Assembly (NCBI GenBank): GCA_905201685.1
Contig: CAJKOW010000016.1
Span: forward strand, 1 to 32,255
Reading direction: 5' to 3'
DNA length: 32,255 nucleotides
DNA from: an uncultured Bacteroides sp.
GTDB taxonomy: Bacteria > Bacteroidota > Bacteroidia > Bacteroidales > Bacteroidaceae
A program made the translations under genes and the position numbers. Shown here piece by piece: positions 1-6,118 of the stretch (position 1 is the stretch's first letter; the number at the start of each line of letters is the position of its first letter). The notes under the pieces are model-generated. The model had not been told where the DNA came from and did no database searches. It worked only from the letters and a program-made list of their open reading frames with translations.

Positions 1-287
1 TTCTTTGCTGCGATTGGCCATATCTTCTTCCGTTGAAGTTATCGAAGGCGAAGATTGTCTAAGTTCGCAAGTGCTCAACTTATTAGTTGACAATGCTTCA
101 GTTAATAAGTCTACCAAGCTGGAACACCCTGTTTGACAAAGTGCCGCTTGAAACGGTTCGCTACAAACGCCTTGTCAACTCGTCAACTTATTGCTTGTCA
201 ACTGCAACTTGAGCTTACAAAGGTTGGGGTATTAATATATTTCAAGATAAAAAAATGATTGCCGCATAAACTTTTCTTTATGCGGGC
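1..287. other. Left-edge intergenic region
   Basis: No convincing complete gene is seen here. A leftward ATG at 21-19 opens a frame reading MANRSKE before it leaves the window, with a purine-rich stretch just upstream, so it could be the first codons of a gene beyond the edge; this is weak. The stretch also holds an 8-bp inverted repeat (ACTTATTA/TAATAAGT, about 79-113) and three GTCAACT units at 174-203, listed separately. Confidence 0.4.
174..203. repeat. GTCAACT repeat units
   Basis: Three exact GTCAACT heptamers start at 174, 182 and 197. The first two form the pair GTCAACT-C-GTCAACT with an 8-base period. The same paired unit occurs four times at the other end of the window (31891-31980), so this is a dispersed intergenic repeat family rather than chance. 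Confidence 0.75.
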
Positions 288-310
288 TTGTACATAAAGA
301 AAAGTTTATG
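265..310. promoter_or_regulatory. Perfect 18-bp inverted repeat, candidate operator
   Basis: CATAAACTTTTCTTTATG at 265-282 is repeated in exact reverse complement at 293-310, with a 10-base spacer. The right arm lies between the -33 and -7 boxes of the promoter at 288-318, so a dimeric protein bound here would block RNA polymerase. Because it sits upstream of the probable transcription start it is not a terminator. An autorepressor encoded by the downstream HTH-like protein is an inference. Confidence 0.7.
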
Positions 311-318
311 TATCTTTG
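288..318 (+). promoter_or_regulatory. Bacteroidota-type promoter of the DUF5053 operon
   Basis: TTG at 288-290 and TATCTTTG at 311-318 are separated by 20 bases, matching the -33/-7 consensus (TTTG, N19-21, TAnnTTTG) of the Bacteroidota primary sigma factor. The start codon of the first gene lies about 24 bases downstream of the -7 element. The right arm of a perfect inverted repeat fills the space between the two promoter boxes. Confidence 0.7.
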
Positions 319-341
319 TTGTGTCAATAAAAGAACGAGAA

Positions 342-539
342 ATGGAAAAGGAAACGAGAATGAGGTTGTTGTCCAAATTGACCAAATTGAAGCTGATATC
401 GAAGATGTATGAGCATACCTTCCGCAATGCGGGAAACAAAATGAGCGAAAAAGAGATGAACGCATTGCTGGATGCGAAGCTCGAAACGGAAAGACAGATA
501 GAGATGCTGGAAAAAATTCTGAATGACAGCGAAAAATGA
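342..539 (+). CDS. Small helical/coiled-coil protein, first gene of the DUF5053 operon
   Basis: This 65-residue protein is not recognised as a named family. It is rich in Lys, Glu and Leu, has no signal peptide or membrane segment, and residues 35-63 have heptad-like spacing of hydrophobic residues, suggesting a coiled coil. The ATG at 342 is chosen over an upstream TTG at 288 because that TTG is the -33 box of the promoter and would lie outside the transcript. It is followed after 3 bases by the DUF5053-like gene, so the two are almost certainly co-transcribed and perhaps translationally coupled. The pairing of a small charged protein with a DNA-binding-like partner under a palindromic promoter resembles autoregulated modules such as toxin-antitoxin or phage control pairs, but nothing in the sequence proves that. 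Confidence 0.6.
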   Translation: MEKETRMRLLSKLTKLKLISKMYEHTFRNAGNKMSEKEMNALLDAKLETERQIEMLEKILNDSEK

Positions 540-542
540 TTT

Positions 543-1007
543 ATGAACAAGCCCCCTGCGACAGAGAGGGAGCACAATACTGTAACATATATGGCACTGA
601 AAGATGATTTGAAAAAACTGAATGAAATTGCCCGTTCGGACGCACCAGACGCCATGGAGCGTTATACGGCCTTGTCTGATGAGATAACCGCCAAGTACCA
701 GTCGCCGGAAGATGCGAGCGAGATAGCCGATTTCTTGTTGAACGGATATAAAGAACTGGGACAGGAGGCGGAGGAAATGATAAACTACGTGACCGTGAAA
801 CAGCAGATTGCCCCCTATGCTGACATTATTCCGCTGGGCTATATTGCCAAGAAATATTTCGGGAAGAGTACAGCCTGGCTGAGCCAACGCATCAACGGTA
901 CCAAAGTGAGGGGTAAGGTCTATACGCTGAGCAAAGAAGACCTGGAGACATTCAACTTTGCCTTGCAGGACATCAGCAGGAAACTTGGTTCCATATCCAT
1001 AGCTTGA
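543..1007 (+). CDS. DUF5053-like protein
   Basis: The 154-residue product resembles the DUF5053 family known from Bacteroides genomes and their mobile elements; the function is uncharacterised. The N-terminal two thirds is acidic and helical. The C-terminal part (about residues 98-152), with the run PLGYIAKKYFGKSTAW followed by LSQRINGTKV, looks like a helix-turn-helix-type segment: a recognition-like helix with serine and tryptophan followed by a basic loop. The ATG at 543 is given, but the ATG at 591 (MALKDDLKKL) is an equally good start and gives 138 residues; a purine-rich GAGAGGGAG lies 18 bases before 591 and favours that choice somewhat. It closes the two-gene operon and is followed by a strong terminator. 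Family assignment is from memory of the motif and not from a search. Confidence 0.65.
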   Translation: MNKPPATEREHNTVTYMALKDDLKKLNEIARSDAPDAMERYTALSDEITAKYQSPEDASEIADFLLNGYKELGQEAEEMINYVTVKQQIAPYADIIPLGYIAKKYFGKSTAWLSQRINGTKVRGKVYTLSKEDLETFNFALQDISRKLGSISIA

Positions 1008-1032
1008 CAGACGTTTTATTGAACACCCTATT

Positions 1033-1066
1033 CCCCGCAGTTCGAGCCGCTGCGGGGATTTTTTTA
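1033..1066 (+). terminator. Rho-independent terminator after the DUF5053 gene
   Basis: A perfect 8-bp GC-rich stem (CCCCGCAG 1033-1040, CTGCGGGG 1050-1057) is followed by a run of T residues. It lies 26 bases after the stop codon. Its T-run overlaps the stop codon of the decayed leftward gene, so the two units converge here. Confidence 0.85.
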
Positions 1067-1511
1067 TTCTAACCTGAAAAAAGTACCCTCCACTACTTCA
1101 GGGCATCCTTTACTTTCCATGTTGTATTTCAGTTCTTCACAAAAATACGGTTGGTTACCGATTAGGAATATATCTGTAGGCTCGTACCATTGTCCTTTTC
1201 GTAAGAAGCTAAACTTATATTCAGTTTTTTGTTAACTTTCGGGTTGTCTTTATACAGCTTATTGTATAGTCCGTATTCGCCATCAATCTGTAACGTTGTT
1301 TCCTTGTCGGGGTATACTGCATAAAAAGCCGCATCACCAATGTTGTATGAACCATAATGAAAAAGAGTTGTACGATATATCGGTATTCTATATGCTGAAC
1401 TACTTCGCACAGATTCTCCTGTTGAGTTATCAACAGAAATGAAATAATTTTGGTACCCCTCGTAAAATGCAATAAACAAGTGATTAGGAGGTTGTTTCTC
1501 TTAAATACCAA
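1064..1511 (-). pseudogene. Frameshifted gene, decayed, unknown family
   Basis: Two adjacent leftward frames together read as one protein. Frame one covers 1500 down to about 1230 (ending DNPKVNKK); a plus-strand T6 run at 1225-1230 then shifts the reading. If one more T is supplied, translation continues TEYKFSFLRKGQWYEP and then TDIFLIGNQPYFCEE, ending GTFFRLE with a stop at 1064-1066. Without the shift the frame ends at 1162. The 5' end is also unclear: a TTG at 1511 starts MVFKRNNLLIT, a basic-plus-hydrophobic beginning like a lipoprotein or anchor signal, but it is in another frame from the body, implying a second lesion near 1480-1495. The rejoined product would be about 145-150 residues. 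No family is recognised. It overlaps the end of the gene at 1501-1920, as in an operon. Confidence 0.6.
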
Positions 1512-1920
1512 CTTTTATGTAATCTATCAGACCTTGCTTATTCTGTGAACTGTCTGATACCTCCAGTACATTTCTTGCCAGCGGAACAGTGAAAAGATTG
1601 AAATCCCCGTTTTCTCTCAAATAAATTTCAGCAGGTATAATCTCCAGCTCTACAAATTCTTCATCGTTAGGGTCGTTCACCACCCGTTGCAGGTACATCA
1701 TGTGCTGGTAGAACTTGATAGTGCCTGCGCTATTGTTTATACAACAAACGTGCTTGTTGTCGAAAAACTGGTCTTGATAGATAATGCATTTATTGAATGT
1801 GTCCTCAGGTATGTCAAAGTCCCACAGCCTGTTTGTACGGAATTCGCATAACTTCACTATTTCGGGGTCTATATCGGCAAACTGATAGTATTCTATCCCC
1901 TCAGGCAATTTATATTTCAC
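1501..1920 (-). CDS. Hypothetical protein, 139 aa
   Basis: The product is an acidic, aromatic-rich soluble protein with no signal peptide or membrane segment and no recognised domain. The start is GTG at 1920, whose last two bases and the next A form the TGA stop of the upstream gene fragment (ACGTGA), a classic translational-coupling overlap. The stop TAA at 1501-1503 is in the same frame as the open stretch 1500-1162, so either the genes abut or a nonsense mutation has split a longer protein; the hydrophobic signal-like start in another frame favours separate genes. The size, acidity and position behind a gene tail resemble an immunity-type gene after a toxin tail, which is only a guess. 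Confidence 0.5.
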   Translation of the reverse strand: MKYKLPEGIEYYQFADIDPEIVKLCEFRTNRLWDFDIPEDTFNKCIIYQDQFFDNKHVCCINNSAGTIKFYQHMMYLQRVVNDPNDEEFVELEIIPAEIYLRENGDFNLFTVPLARNVLEVSDSSQNKQGLIDYIKVGI

Positions 1921-2012
1921 GTTGGTGTAGTTTGTGTATATGTCACTTCAACATCAAACGTTTTTTCATATTCATTGAGCACATCTTCGGCATTGATTAC
2001 GATATAGGGTTC
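1917..2012 (-). pseudogene. 3' remnant of an upstream gene
   Basis: A 31-codon frame without a start codon reads EPYIVINAEDVLNEYEKTFD and ends TQTTPT before a TGA that overlaps the GTG of the next gene. Upstream it is cut off at once by an in-frame TAA (2013-2015) belonging to a palindrome, so only the 3' end of the gene survives. The residue pattern is protein-like and AT-rich as in its two downstream neighbours. It marks the broken left end of a former operon. Confidence 0.5.
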
Positions 2013-2014
2013 TT

Positions 2015-2036
2015 AAGTTTCGCACTTGCGAAACTT
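2015..2036. repeat. 10-bp palindrome at a gene breakpoint
   Basis: AAGTTTCGCA (2015-2024) and TGCGAAACTT (2027-2036) are exact reverse complements with a 2-base spacer. It sits exactly where the truncated gene fragment ends. No T-run follows on either strand, so it is not an obvious terminator. The core AAGTTT/CAAGTTT resembles the nearby GCAAGTTT octamers. Confidence 0.7.
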
Positions 2037-2076
2037 GAGTAAGGGGTATTTTTAGGCATGTCCGATCCGATTTCTA

Positions 2077-2103
2077 ACGCGCGTACGCGCGCGTGTGTGT
2101 GTG
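2077..2103. repeat. 27-base alternating purine-pyrimidine tract
   Basis: From 2077 to 2103 purines and pyrimidines alternate without exception, first mostly CG steps with one TA, then TG steps. Such tracts are the established class of sequence able to adopt left-handed Z-DNA under negative supercoiling. It lies 33 bases beyond the stop of the MATE gene. Confidence 0.8.
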
Positions 2104-2112
2104 AGGAAGCCT

Positions 2113-2136
2113 GCAAGTTTGCAAGTTTGCAAGTTT
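2113..2136. repeat. GCAAGTTT tandem repeat, 3 copies
   Basis: Three exact copies of GCAAGTTT run from 2113 to 2136. The last base belongs to the stop codon of the MATE transporter gene, so the array abuts the end of that gene exactly. It is one of several short tandem families in the intergenic DNA of this window. Confidence 0.85.
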
Positions 2137-3554
2137 CATACTTTTTTCAGCCACTTCTCCCGCATCAGTCGTACAAGGAAAATCATACCCCGGAAACACA
2201 ATTCAATGCACATGGCAATCCATACCCCTTTCAGTCCCAGCGTCGGAGCAAGCAAAGCGGCCAATGACAAGCGTACCGCCCAAATACTGAAAAGATTCAT
2301 CAGGCACGGCACCAACGTATCAGCCGCCCCGACAAATACTCCATATGCAACAATCGATGCAGCAAACATAGGTTCAGCAAACGCCTCAATGCGCAAGGCC
2401 ATCACTCCCAATCCCCGAATCTCCTCGACAGGAGTCATCAAACCGATAATCTGAGGGGCAAACAGATACATAAGTACCCCCATCACTCCCATTACCCCCA
2501 TTCCCATAAACACAGTGATGCGTCCGAAACTGCGGGTCAACCGCCAGCGTCCGGCACCGATACTTTGCCCGACCAGTGTCGTAGCAGCCTCGGCAATGCC
2601 GTAACCGGGCATATAGCAAAGGCTTTCGGCCGTAATGGCAAAAGAGTTGGCCGCGATGGCAAAAACTCCTAACGGAGCCACAATGACGGTTGTCACAATC
2701 TGTGCTCCGCAAATGACCATGTGCTCAATCCCCATCGGAAGACCGATGCGAAGCGCATTTCTCAACGTGACTGCTTTCGGACGGAAGCCACCCCTCTCCC
2801 CACTCTGCTTCAATTCGTTCGAGCGGGTCCAGAGATACCACAACAATACGCTGGCAACCACCATTTCGGCAGCAGCCGTGCCCAAGGCCGCACCAGCCAC
2901 GCCGAGCCCTGCTCCGGGCATCGTGAAAGAGAAACCCGCAAAAACCAACTCACGCGAAGGAAAAATCAGGAAGAAGTTGAACAGCACATCCAGCGCACAC
3001 ATCACCACGCCAAGCAGACTGGGCACATGCATGTTACCGCTGCACCGAAGCATACCGCCCGACAAGAAATTGATCTGCAAAGCAGGTAAAAAGAGCGAGA
3101 AGATGAAAAAATAAAGAGTGGCATCGGAATGAATGGATGCATCGCCTCCCAGCCAGACAGGCAACGCCGGACTGACTGCCATCCCAACGATGGCCAGCAA
3201 CAGGCTGAAAACAGAAGTAGCCGTCAACGCCTGCCGCAACAAGGCACGCGCACTATGCATGTCGCCGGCTCCGATCCGATGGGCCACCTGAACGGAAAAT
3301 GCCGTCGAAGCAGCCGCACATACCCCGGAGAAAAGCCACGTCGTTGTAGACACCAGCCCAATGGAAGCAGATGCTTCGGCTCCCAGACTGCCGACCATCG
3401 CCGCATCGATATACTGCATGACGATGGAAGACAACTGCGCAATAACCGCCGGAATACTGAGCTGCACCGTCAGGCGCAACTGTTGTCCCAAGGTCAACGG
3501 TTGACCATTGCGGATCAGTGCAAGCAGCCCGTCGCCCTTTTTTAACTGAATCAT
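2136..3554 (-). CDS. MATE family efflux transporter
   Basis: This is an integral inner-membrane multidrug and toxin extrusion transporter, which exchanges cations (Na+ or H+) for organic substrates. The 472 residues fit the family length and contain about twelve hydrophobic segments, arranged as two related halves (about 20-235 and 255-465). The typical N-terminal run IPAVIAQLSSIVMQYIDAAM matches the first MATE helix, and GAGLGVAGAALGTAAAE and GLKGVWIAM are standard MATE helix patterns. It is the last gene of the DUF3737-C-S lyase-MATE operon, 24 bases behind the lyase gene. The neighbourhood suggests export of a small sulfur- or amine-containing compound, but the substrate cannot be read from the sequence. 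The ATG at 3554 is the only start giving full N-terminal coverage. Confidence 0.9.
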   Translation of the reverse strand: MIQLKKGDGLLALIRNGQPLTLGQQLRLTVQLSIPAVIAQLSSIVMQYIDAAMVGSLGAEASASIGLVSTTTWLFSGVCAAASTAFSVQVAHRIGAGDMHSARALLRQALTATSVFSLLLAIVGMAVSPALPVWLGGDASIHSDATLYFFIFSLFLPALQINFLSGGMLRCSGNMHVPSLLGVVMCALDVLFNFFLIFPSRELVFAGFSFTMPGAGLGVAGAALGTAAAEMVVASVLLWYLWTRSNELKQSGERGGFRPKAVTLRNALRIGLPMGIEHMVICGAQIVTTVIVAPLGVFAIAANSFAITAESLCYMPGYGIAEAATTLVGQSIGAGRWRLTRSFGRITVFMGMGVMGVMGVLMYLFAPQIIGLMTPVEEIRGLGVMALRIEAFAEPMFAASIVAYGVFVGAADTLVPCLMNLFSIWAVRLSLAALLAPTLGLKGVWIAMCIELCFRGMIFLVRLMREKWLKKV

Positions 3555-3578
3555 TATCCGTTATACTTTCTGACAGGG

Positions 3579-4811
3579 TTATACATCCTTCCGAACGCCG
3601 ACATTCGCCAGAGCTTCCGTGTCTTGTGCCGACATAACATCACATCCCAACGAGCGGACAAAGCCTTGAAAACGCATCAAAGCATCTTGCAACACCGCAC
3701 GCGGACAGGCGATGTTCCAACGCAGAAAGCCTTCCCCTTCCGCTCCGTACATGGTTCCACTATTCAGCCACAGCCCGGTTTCTTCGAGCAGACGCGACTG
3801 CAACGTCTCCGAAAGGATGTTCAGGCTCCGGCAATCGGTCCATACCAGATAAGTTCCTTCCAGCTGCGTAACCGGAATGTGCGGCAGGTGCATGCAGAAG
3901 AATTCGCACAGATAGTCGTAATTGCCTTTCAGATATTCCAGTAACTGCAACAGCCAGTCCTCCCCTTCGTTATAAGCAGCTATGGTGGCCTCGATGCCGA
4001 AAGGATTGACATCGCACACCTCGTTGATGTTGATGGCCCGATCGATACGCTGCCGGACAGCCTCGTCACGGGCGATGATGGTAGCAATCTGCAATCCGGC
4101 CAGATTGAACGATTTGCTCGGAGAAACGCAGGTCACCGAATTCCACAAATGGTCCTCACTGATGGAAGCAAACGGAGTATAGACATGCCCCGGAAACACC
4201 AGTTCGCAATGAATCTCATCTGCAATCACCTTCACCTGATTCTTCCGGCAGATTTCCCCGATACGGCACAACTCATCGCGGGTCCATACGCGCCCTGCCG
4301 GATTATGAGGATTGCAAAGCAACATAAGTTTAACACTCTGGTCGGCCGTCTTGCGCTCCAGATCTTCAAAATCGATGTGATACGTACGGTTTTCGTATTT
4401 CAGCGGACTGGTCACAATCCGGCATCCGTTGTTGCGGATAGACGAAAAGAAACAATTATATACTGGTGTCTGTACCAGCACCCCGTCGCCCAGTTCCGTC
4501 AGCGCCTTGATGACTGCCGAAAGAGCCGGAACAACCCCGGACGTGTAAATCATCCAATCCTTCTCCACCTTCCAGCCATGACGGCGTCCGAACCAGCTGC
4601 TGACCGATTCGTAATAGGCATCCGGCACACGGACATAACCAAAAATGCCATGACGCACCCGCCGCTCCAAAGCATCGACAACAGCCGGAGCGGTGCGAAA
4701 ATCCATATCTGCCACCCACAGGGGAAGCACTTCTTTGCCAGCCGGCGCACTGTCCCATTTATACGAATTCGTATGCCGCCGCGGCACAATTTCATCAAAG
4801 TTATATTTCAT
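3579..4811 (-). CDS. PatB/MalY-family PLP-dependent C-S lyase (aminotransferase class I/II fold)
   Basis: The 410-residue cytosolic protein belongs to the MalY/PatB branch of fold-type I PLP enzymes, which cleave C-S bonds of cystathionine or cysteine conjugates, releasing a thiol or H2S, ammonia and pyruvate. Diagnostic runs: LWVADMDF (31-38), the cofactor-contacting NPHNPAGRVW (167-176), DEIHCEL (198-204) with the PLP-binding aspartate, and SPSKSFNLAG (230-239) with the Schiff-base lysine K233. A typical LRWNIACPR motif near the C-terminus holds the substrate carboxylate-binding arginine. Length is slightly above the usual 380-400 because of a C-terminal tail (about 20 residues). It lies 12 bases after the DUF3737 gene. 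Cystathionine beta-lyase is the usual annotation, but PatB/MalY enzymes vary and MalY also has a regulatory role, so the exact substrate is open. Confidence 0.9.
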   Translation of the reverse strand: MKYNFDEIVPRRHTNSYKWDSAPAGKEVLPLWVADMDFRTAPAVVDALERRVRHGIFGYVRVPDAYYESVSSWFGRRHGWKVEKDWMIYTSGVVPALSAVIKALTELGDGVLVQTPVYNCFFSSIRNNGCRIVTSPLKYENRTYHIDFEDLERKTADQSVKLMLLCNPHNPAGRVWTRDELCRIGEICRKNQVKVIADEIHCELVFPGHVYTPFASISEDHLWNSVTCVSPSKSFNLAGLQIATIIARDEAVRQRIDRAININEVCDVNPFGIEATIAAYNEGEDWLLQLLEYLKGNYDYLCEFFCMHLPHIPVTQLEGTYLVWTDCRSLNILSETLQSRLLEETGLWLNSGTMYGAEGEGFLRWNIACPRAVLQDALMRFQGFVRSLGCDVMSAQDTEALANVGVRKDV

Positions 4812-4823
4812 CGTCAGTTTGTT

Positions 4824-5687
4824 TTAATCGGTGAAGGAACGCCCGTCTCGCAGCCTGATCCGGCAATCTGCAGGCGCCTTGATGTTCGCGTCCAGGGTGA
4901 CCGAACCGATAGCGTCTGCCACAATCGTGCCCGAAGTAGGATTTTTGATATTGGTTATTGCCCCACGTATGTCGGCATGCAGCGTGCTGTACTCAAAGGC
5001 ACGGTCGCAGTCAGGGCCAAACGTACAGTTTTCCAGCACCAGATCGTGCGCATAGCACAGTGGTTGCTCGCCGGTAATGTGGCAATTGACCAAACGGAGG
5101 TTTCTGGAGTGCCACCCCAGATACTCGCCATTGAGTTCGGAATCGTAGATCGTCACATTCTCTACCTCCCAGAAAGCATCTTTGGTGGTGATCCTGGCGT
5201 TACGGATCTCTACGTTCTTCACATACTGGAATACATATTTACTGTCACTCTCCAAGCCGTCGACACGAATGTTGTTGCTGAACATGAACGGATAGGTTCC
5301 GCCATGCAGTTTGAGGTTCTTTACGCGGATGCCGTTGCAACGCCAGAAGACTTCGTCTGCATCGTTCATCGTCACGTTCTCTATATCGATTTCTTCCATC
5401 TCGCGAAACATCTTGGGAGCGTCAATAACAGTGTCCTTCATCGTCAGATGATCGGAATACCACAAGGCAGAGCGTCCTCCTACATCGAAATAGCAACGCT
5501 CGATGGTGAAACCATGTACGTGCCAGAAAGGATAATTTCCCTCGAAACGGCACTCGAAGGCTTCGATGTTGCTACACTCTTTTATGGCCGATTCTCCGGC
5601 ACGGATGACTACATTCTCCAGACGGAGGTCGTGTGACTCGAATAAGGGACGTTCTCCTCCAAACTCGGTATCTCTAATAATATTCAT
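4824..5687 (-). CDS. DUF3737 family beta-helix protein
   Basis: The 287-residue protein matches DUF3737, a family of unknown function. The sequence is a run of about 20-residue repeats with alternating hydrophobic residues (for example VEIRNARI, VTIYDSEL, LRLVNCHI, LVLENCTF), the signature of a right-handed parallel beta-helix as in pectate-lyase-like folds. The N-terminal FGGERPLFESHDLRLENV and repeated FWHVHG/FWRCNG/LGWHSR motifs are typical. There is no signal peptide, so it appears cytosolic. It is the promoter-proximal gene of an operon with a C-S lyase and a MATE pump. This adjacency suggests a shared role, but no catalytic residues can be assigned. The start ATG at 5687 gives a sharp match to the family beginning MN.I.DTEFGGERPLFES. 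Confidence 0.85.
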   Translation of the reverse strand: MNIIRDTEFGGERPLFESHDLRLENVVIRAGESAIKECSNIEAFECRFEGNYPFWHVHGFTIERCYFDVGGRSALWYSDHLTMKDTVIDAPKMFREMEEIDIENVTMNDADEVFWRCNGIRVKNLKLHGGTYPFMFSNNIRVDGLESDSKYVFQYVKNVEIRNARITTKDAFWEVENVTIYDSELNGEYLGWHSRNLRLVNCHITGEQPLCYAHDLVLENCTFGPDCDRAFEYSTLHADIRGAITNIKNPTSGTIVADAIGSVTLDANIKAPADCRIRLRDGRSFTD

Positions 5688-5813
5688 AAACTAAATCTTT
5701 ATGGTTGAATAATTATCAATGCTACAACTTCTCCGAGAAAGAGTTGCCTTGCCCGAACGCCTGCATGGCAGACCAGTTTCCTATCCTGCCACTGCCGATC
5801 GGCTTTCGGCCGG

Positions 5814-5821
5814 CAAAGATA
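5814..5821 (-). promoter_or_regulatory. Candidate -7 element of the DUF3737 operon
   Basis: Read leftward, TATCTTTG matches TAnnTTTG exactly and is followed by a leader of about 120 bases before the DUF3737 start. No good TTG box lies 19-21 bases upstream. A second -7-like TATTTTTG occurs at 5869-5876. The leader contains GC-rich self-complementary stretches (for example GCCGATCGGC and CGGC/GCCG pairs at 5793-5813). Confidence 0.4.
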
Positions 5822-5984
5822 TAAAAAAACTGTTCGCAACGAACTCTCCTCGGGATGATTACCTGATGCAAAAATAGAAAGTTACCGGTAACGACATGGT
5901 ATACAAATCCCCGTGATGCCTACCCCGATTACGGATTTCTTAAATCCCGGACTCCGCCTCCCAACCTCCACACATGCCAATATC

Positions 5985-6071
5985 AAAAAAAGGCATTGTT
6001 TCAGCCTATACAAAAGCATGCATTTGCACAAAGCCGTGCATGCCTGTTGTAATGGCTAAAACAATGCCTTT
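5985..6071 (-). terminator. Long hairpin terminator after the nuclease gene
   Basis: Outer arms of 18 bases (5989-6006 and 6054-6071) pair with a single mismatch, and an inner stem (TACAA/TTGTA, GCATGCA/TGCATGC) continues the structure, giving an almost continuous long hairpin. Read leftward it is followed by seven T residues (plus-strand A run 5985-5991), as expected of an intrinsic terminator 48 bases after the nuclease stop codon. It is much longer than most terminators. Confidence 0.75.
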
Positions 6072-6118
6072 ATCACATTCCCTGCATTCTCTGTCAGGGA
6101 ATTCCTATTCGGAATGCT

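Larger units (their letters stand above)
5688..6118. other. Intergenic region between DUF3737 and the nuclease gene
   Basis: This gap holds the candidate promoter and structured leader of the DUF3737 operon (5688-5880) and, at the other side, the long terminator hairpin of the nuclease gene (5985-6071). Between about 5880 and 5985 nothing further was recognised. Confidence 0.6.

Noticed and set aside
1..21. Possible gene start MANRSKE running off the left edge
   Set aside because: Only seven codons are visible, so it cannot be supported as a gene.
265..310. Inverted repeat considered as an invertible promoter switch (invertons flank 100-300 bp)
   Set aside because: The 10-base spacer is too short to be a useful inverting segment; the operator reading is simpler.
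4149..5636. A 495-codon rightward open frame opposite the C-S lyase and DUF3737 genes
   Set aside because: It crosses two recognised leftward genes and their intergenic gap, and shows no family features.
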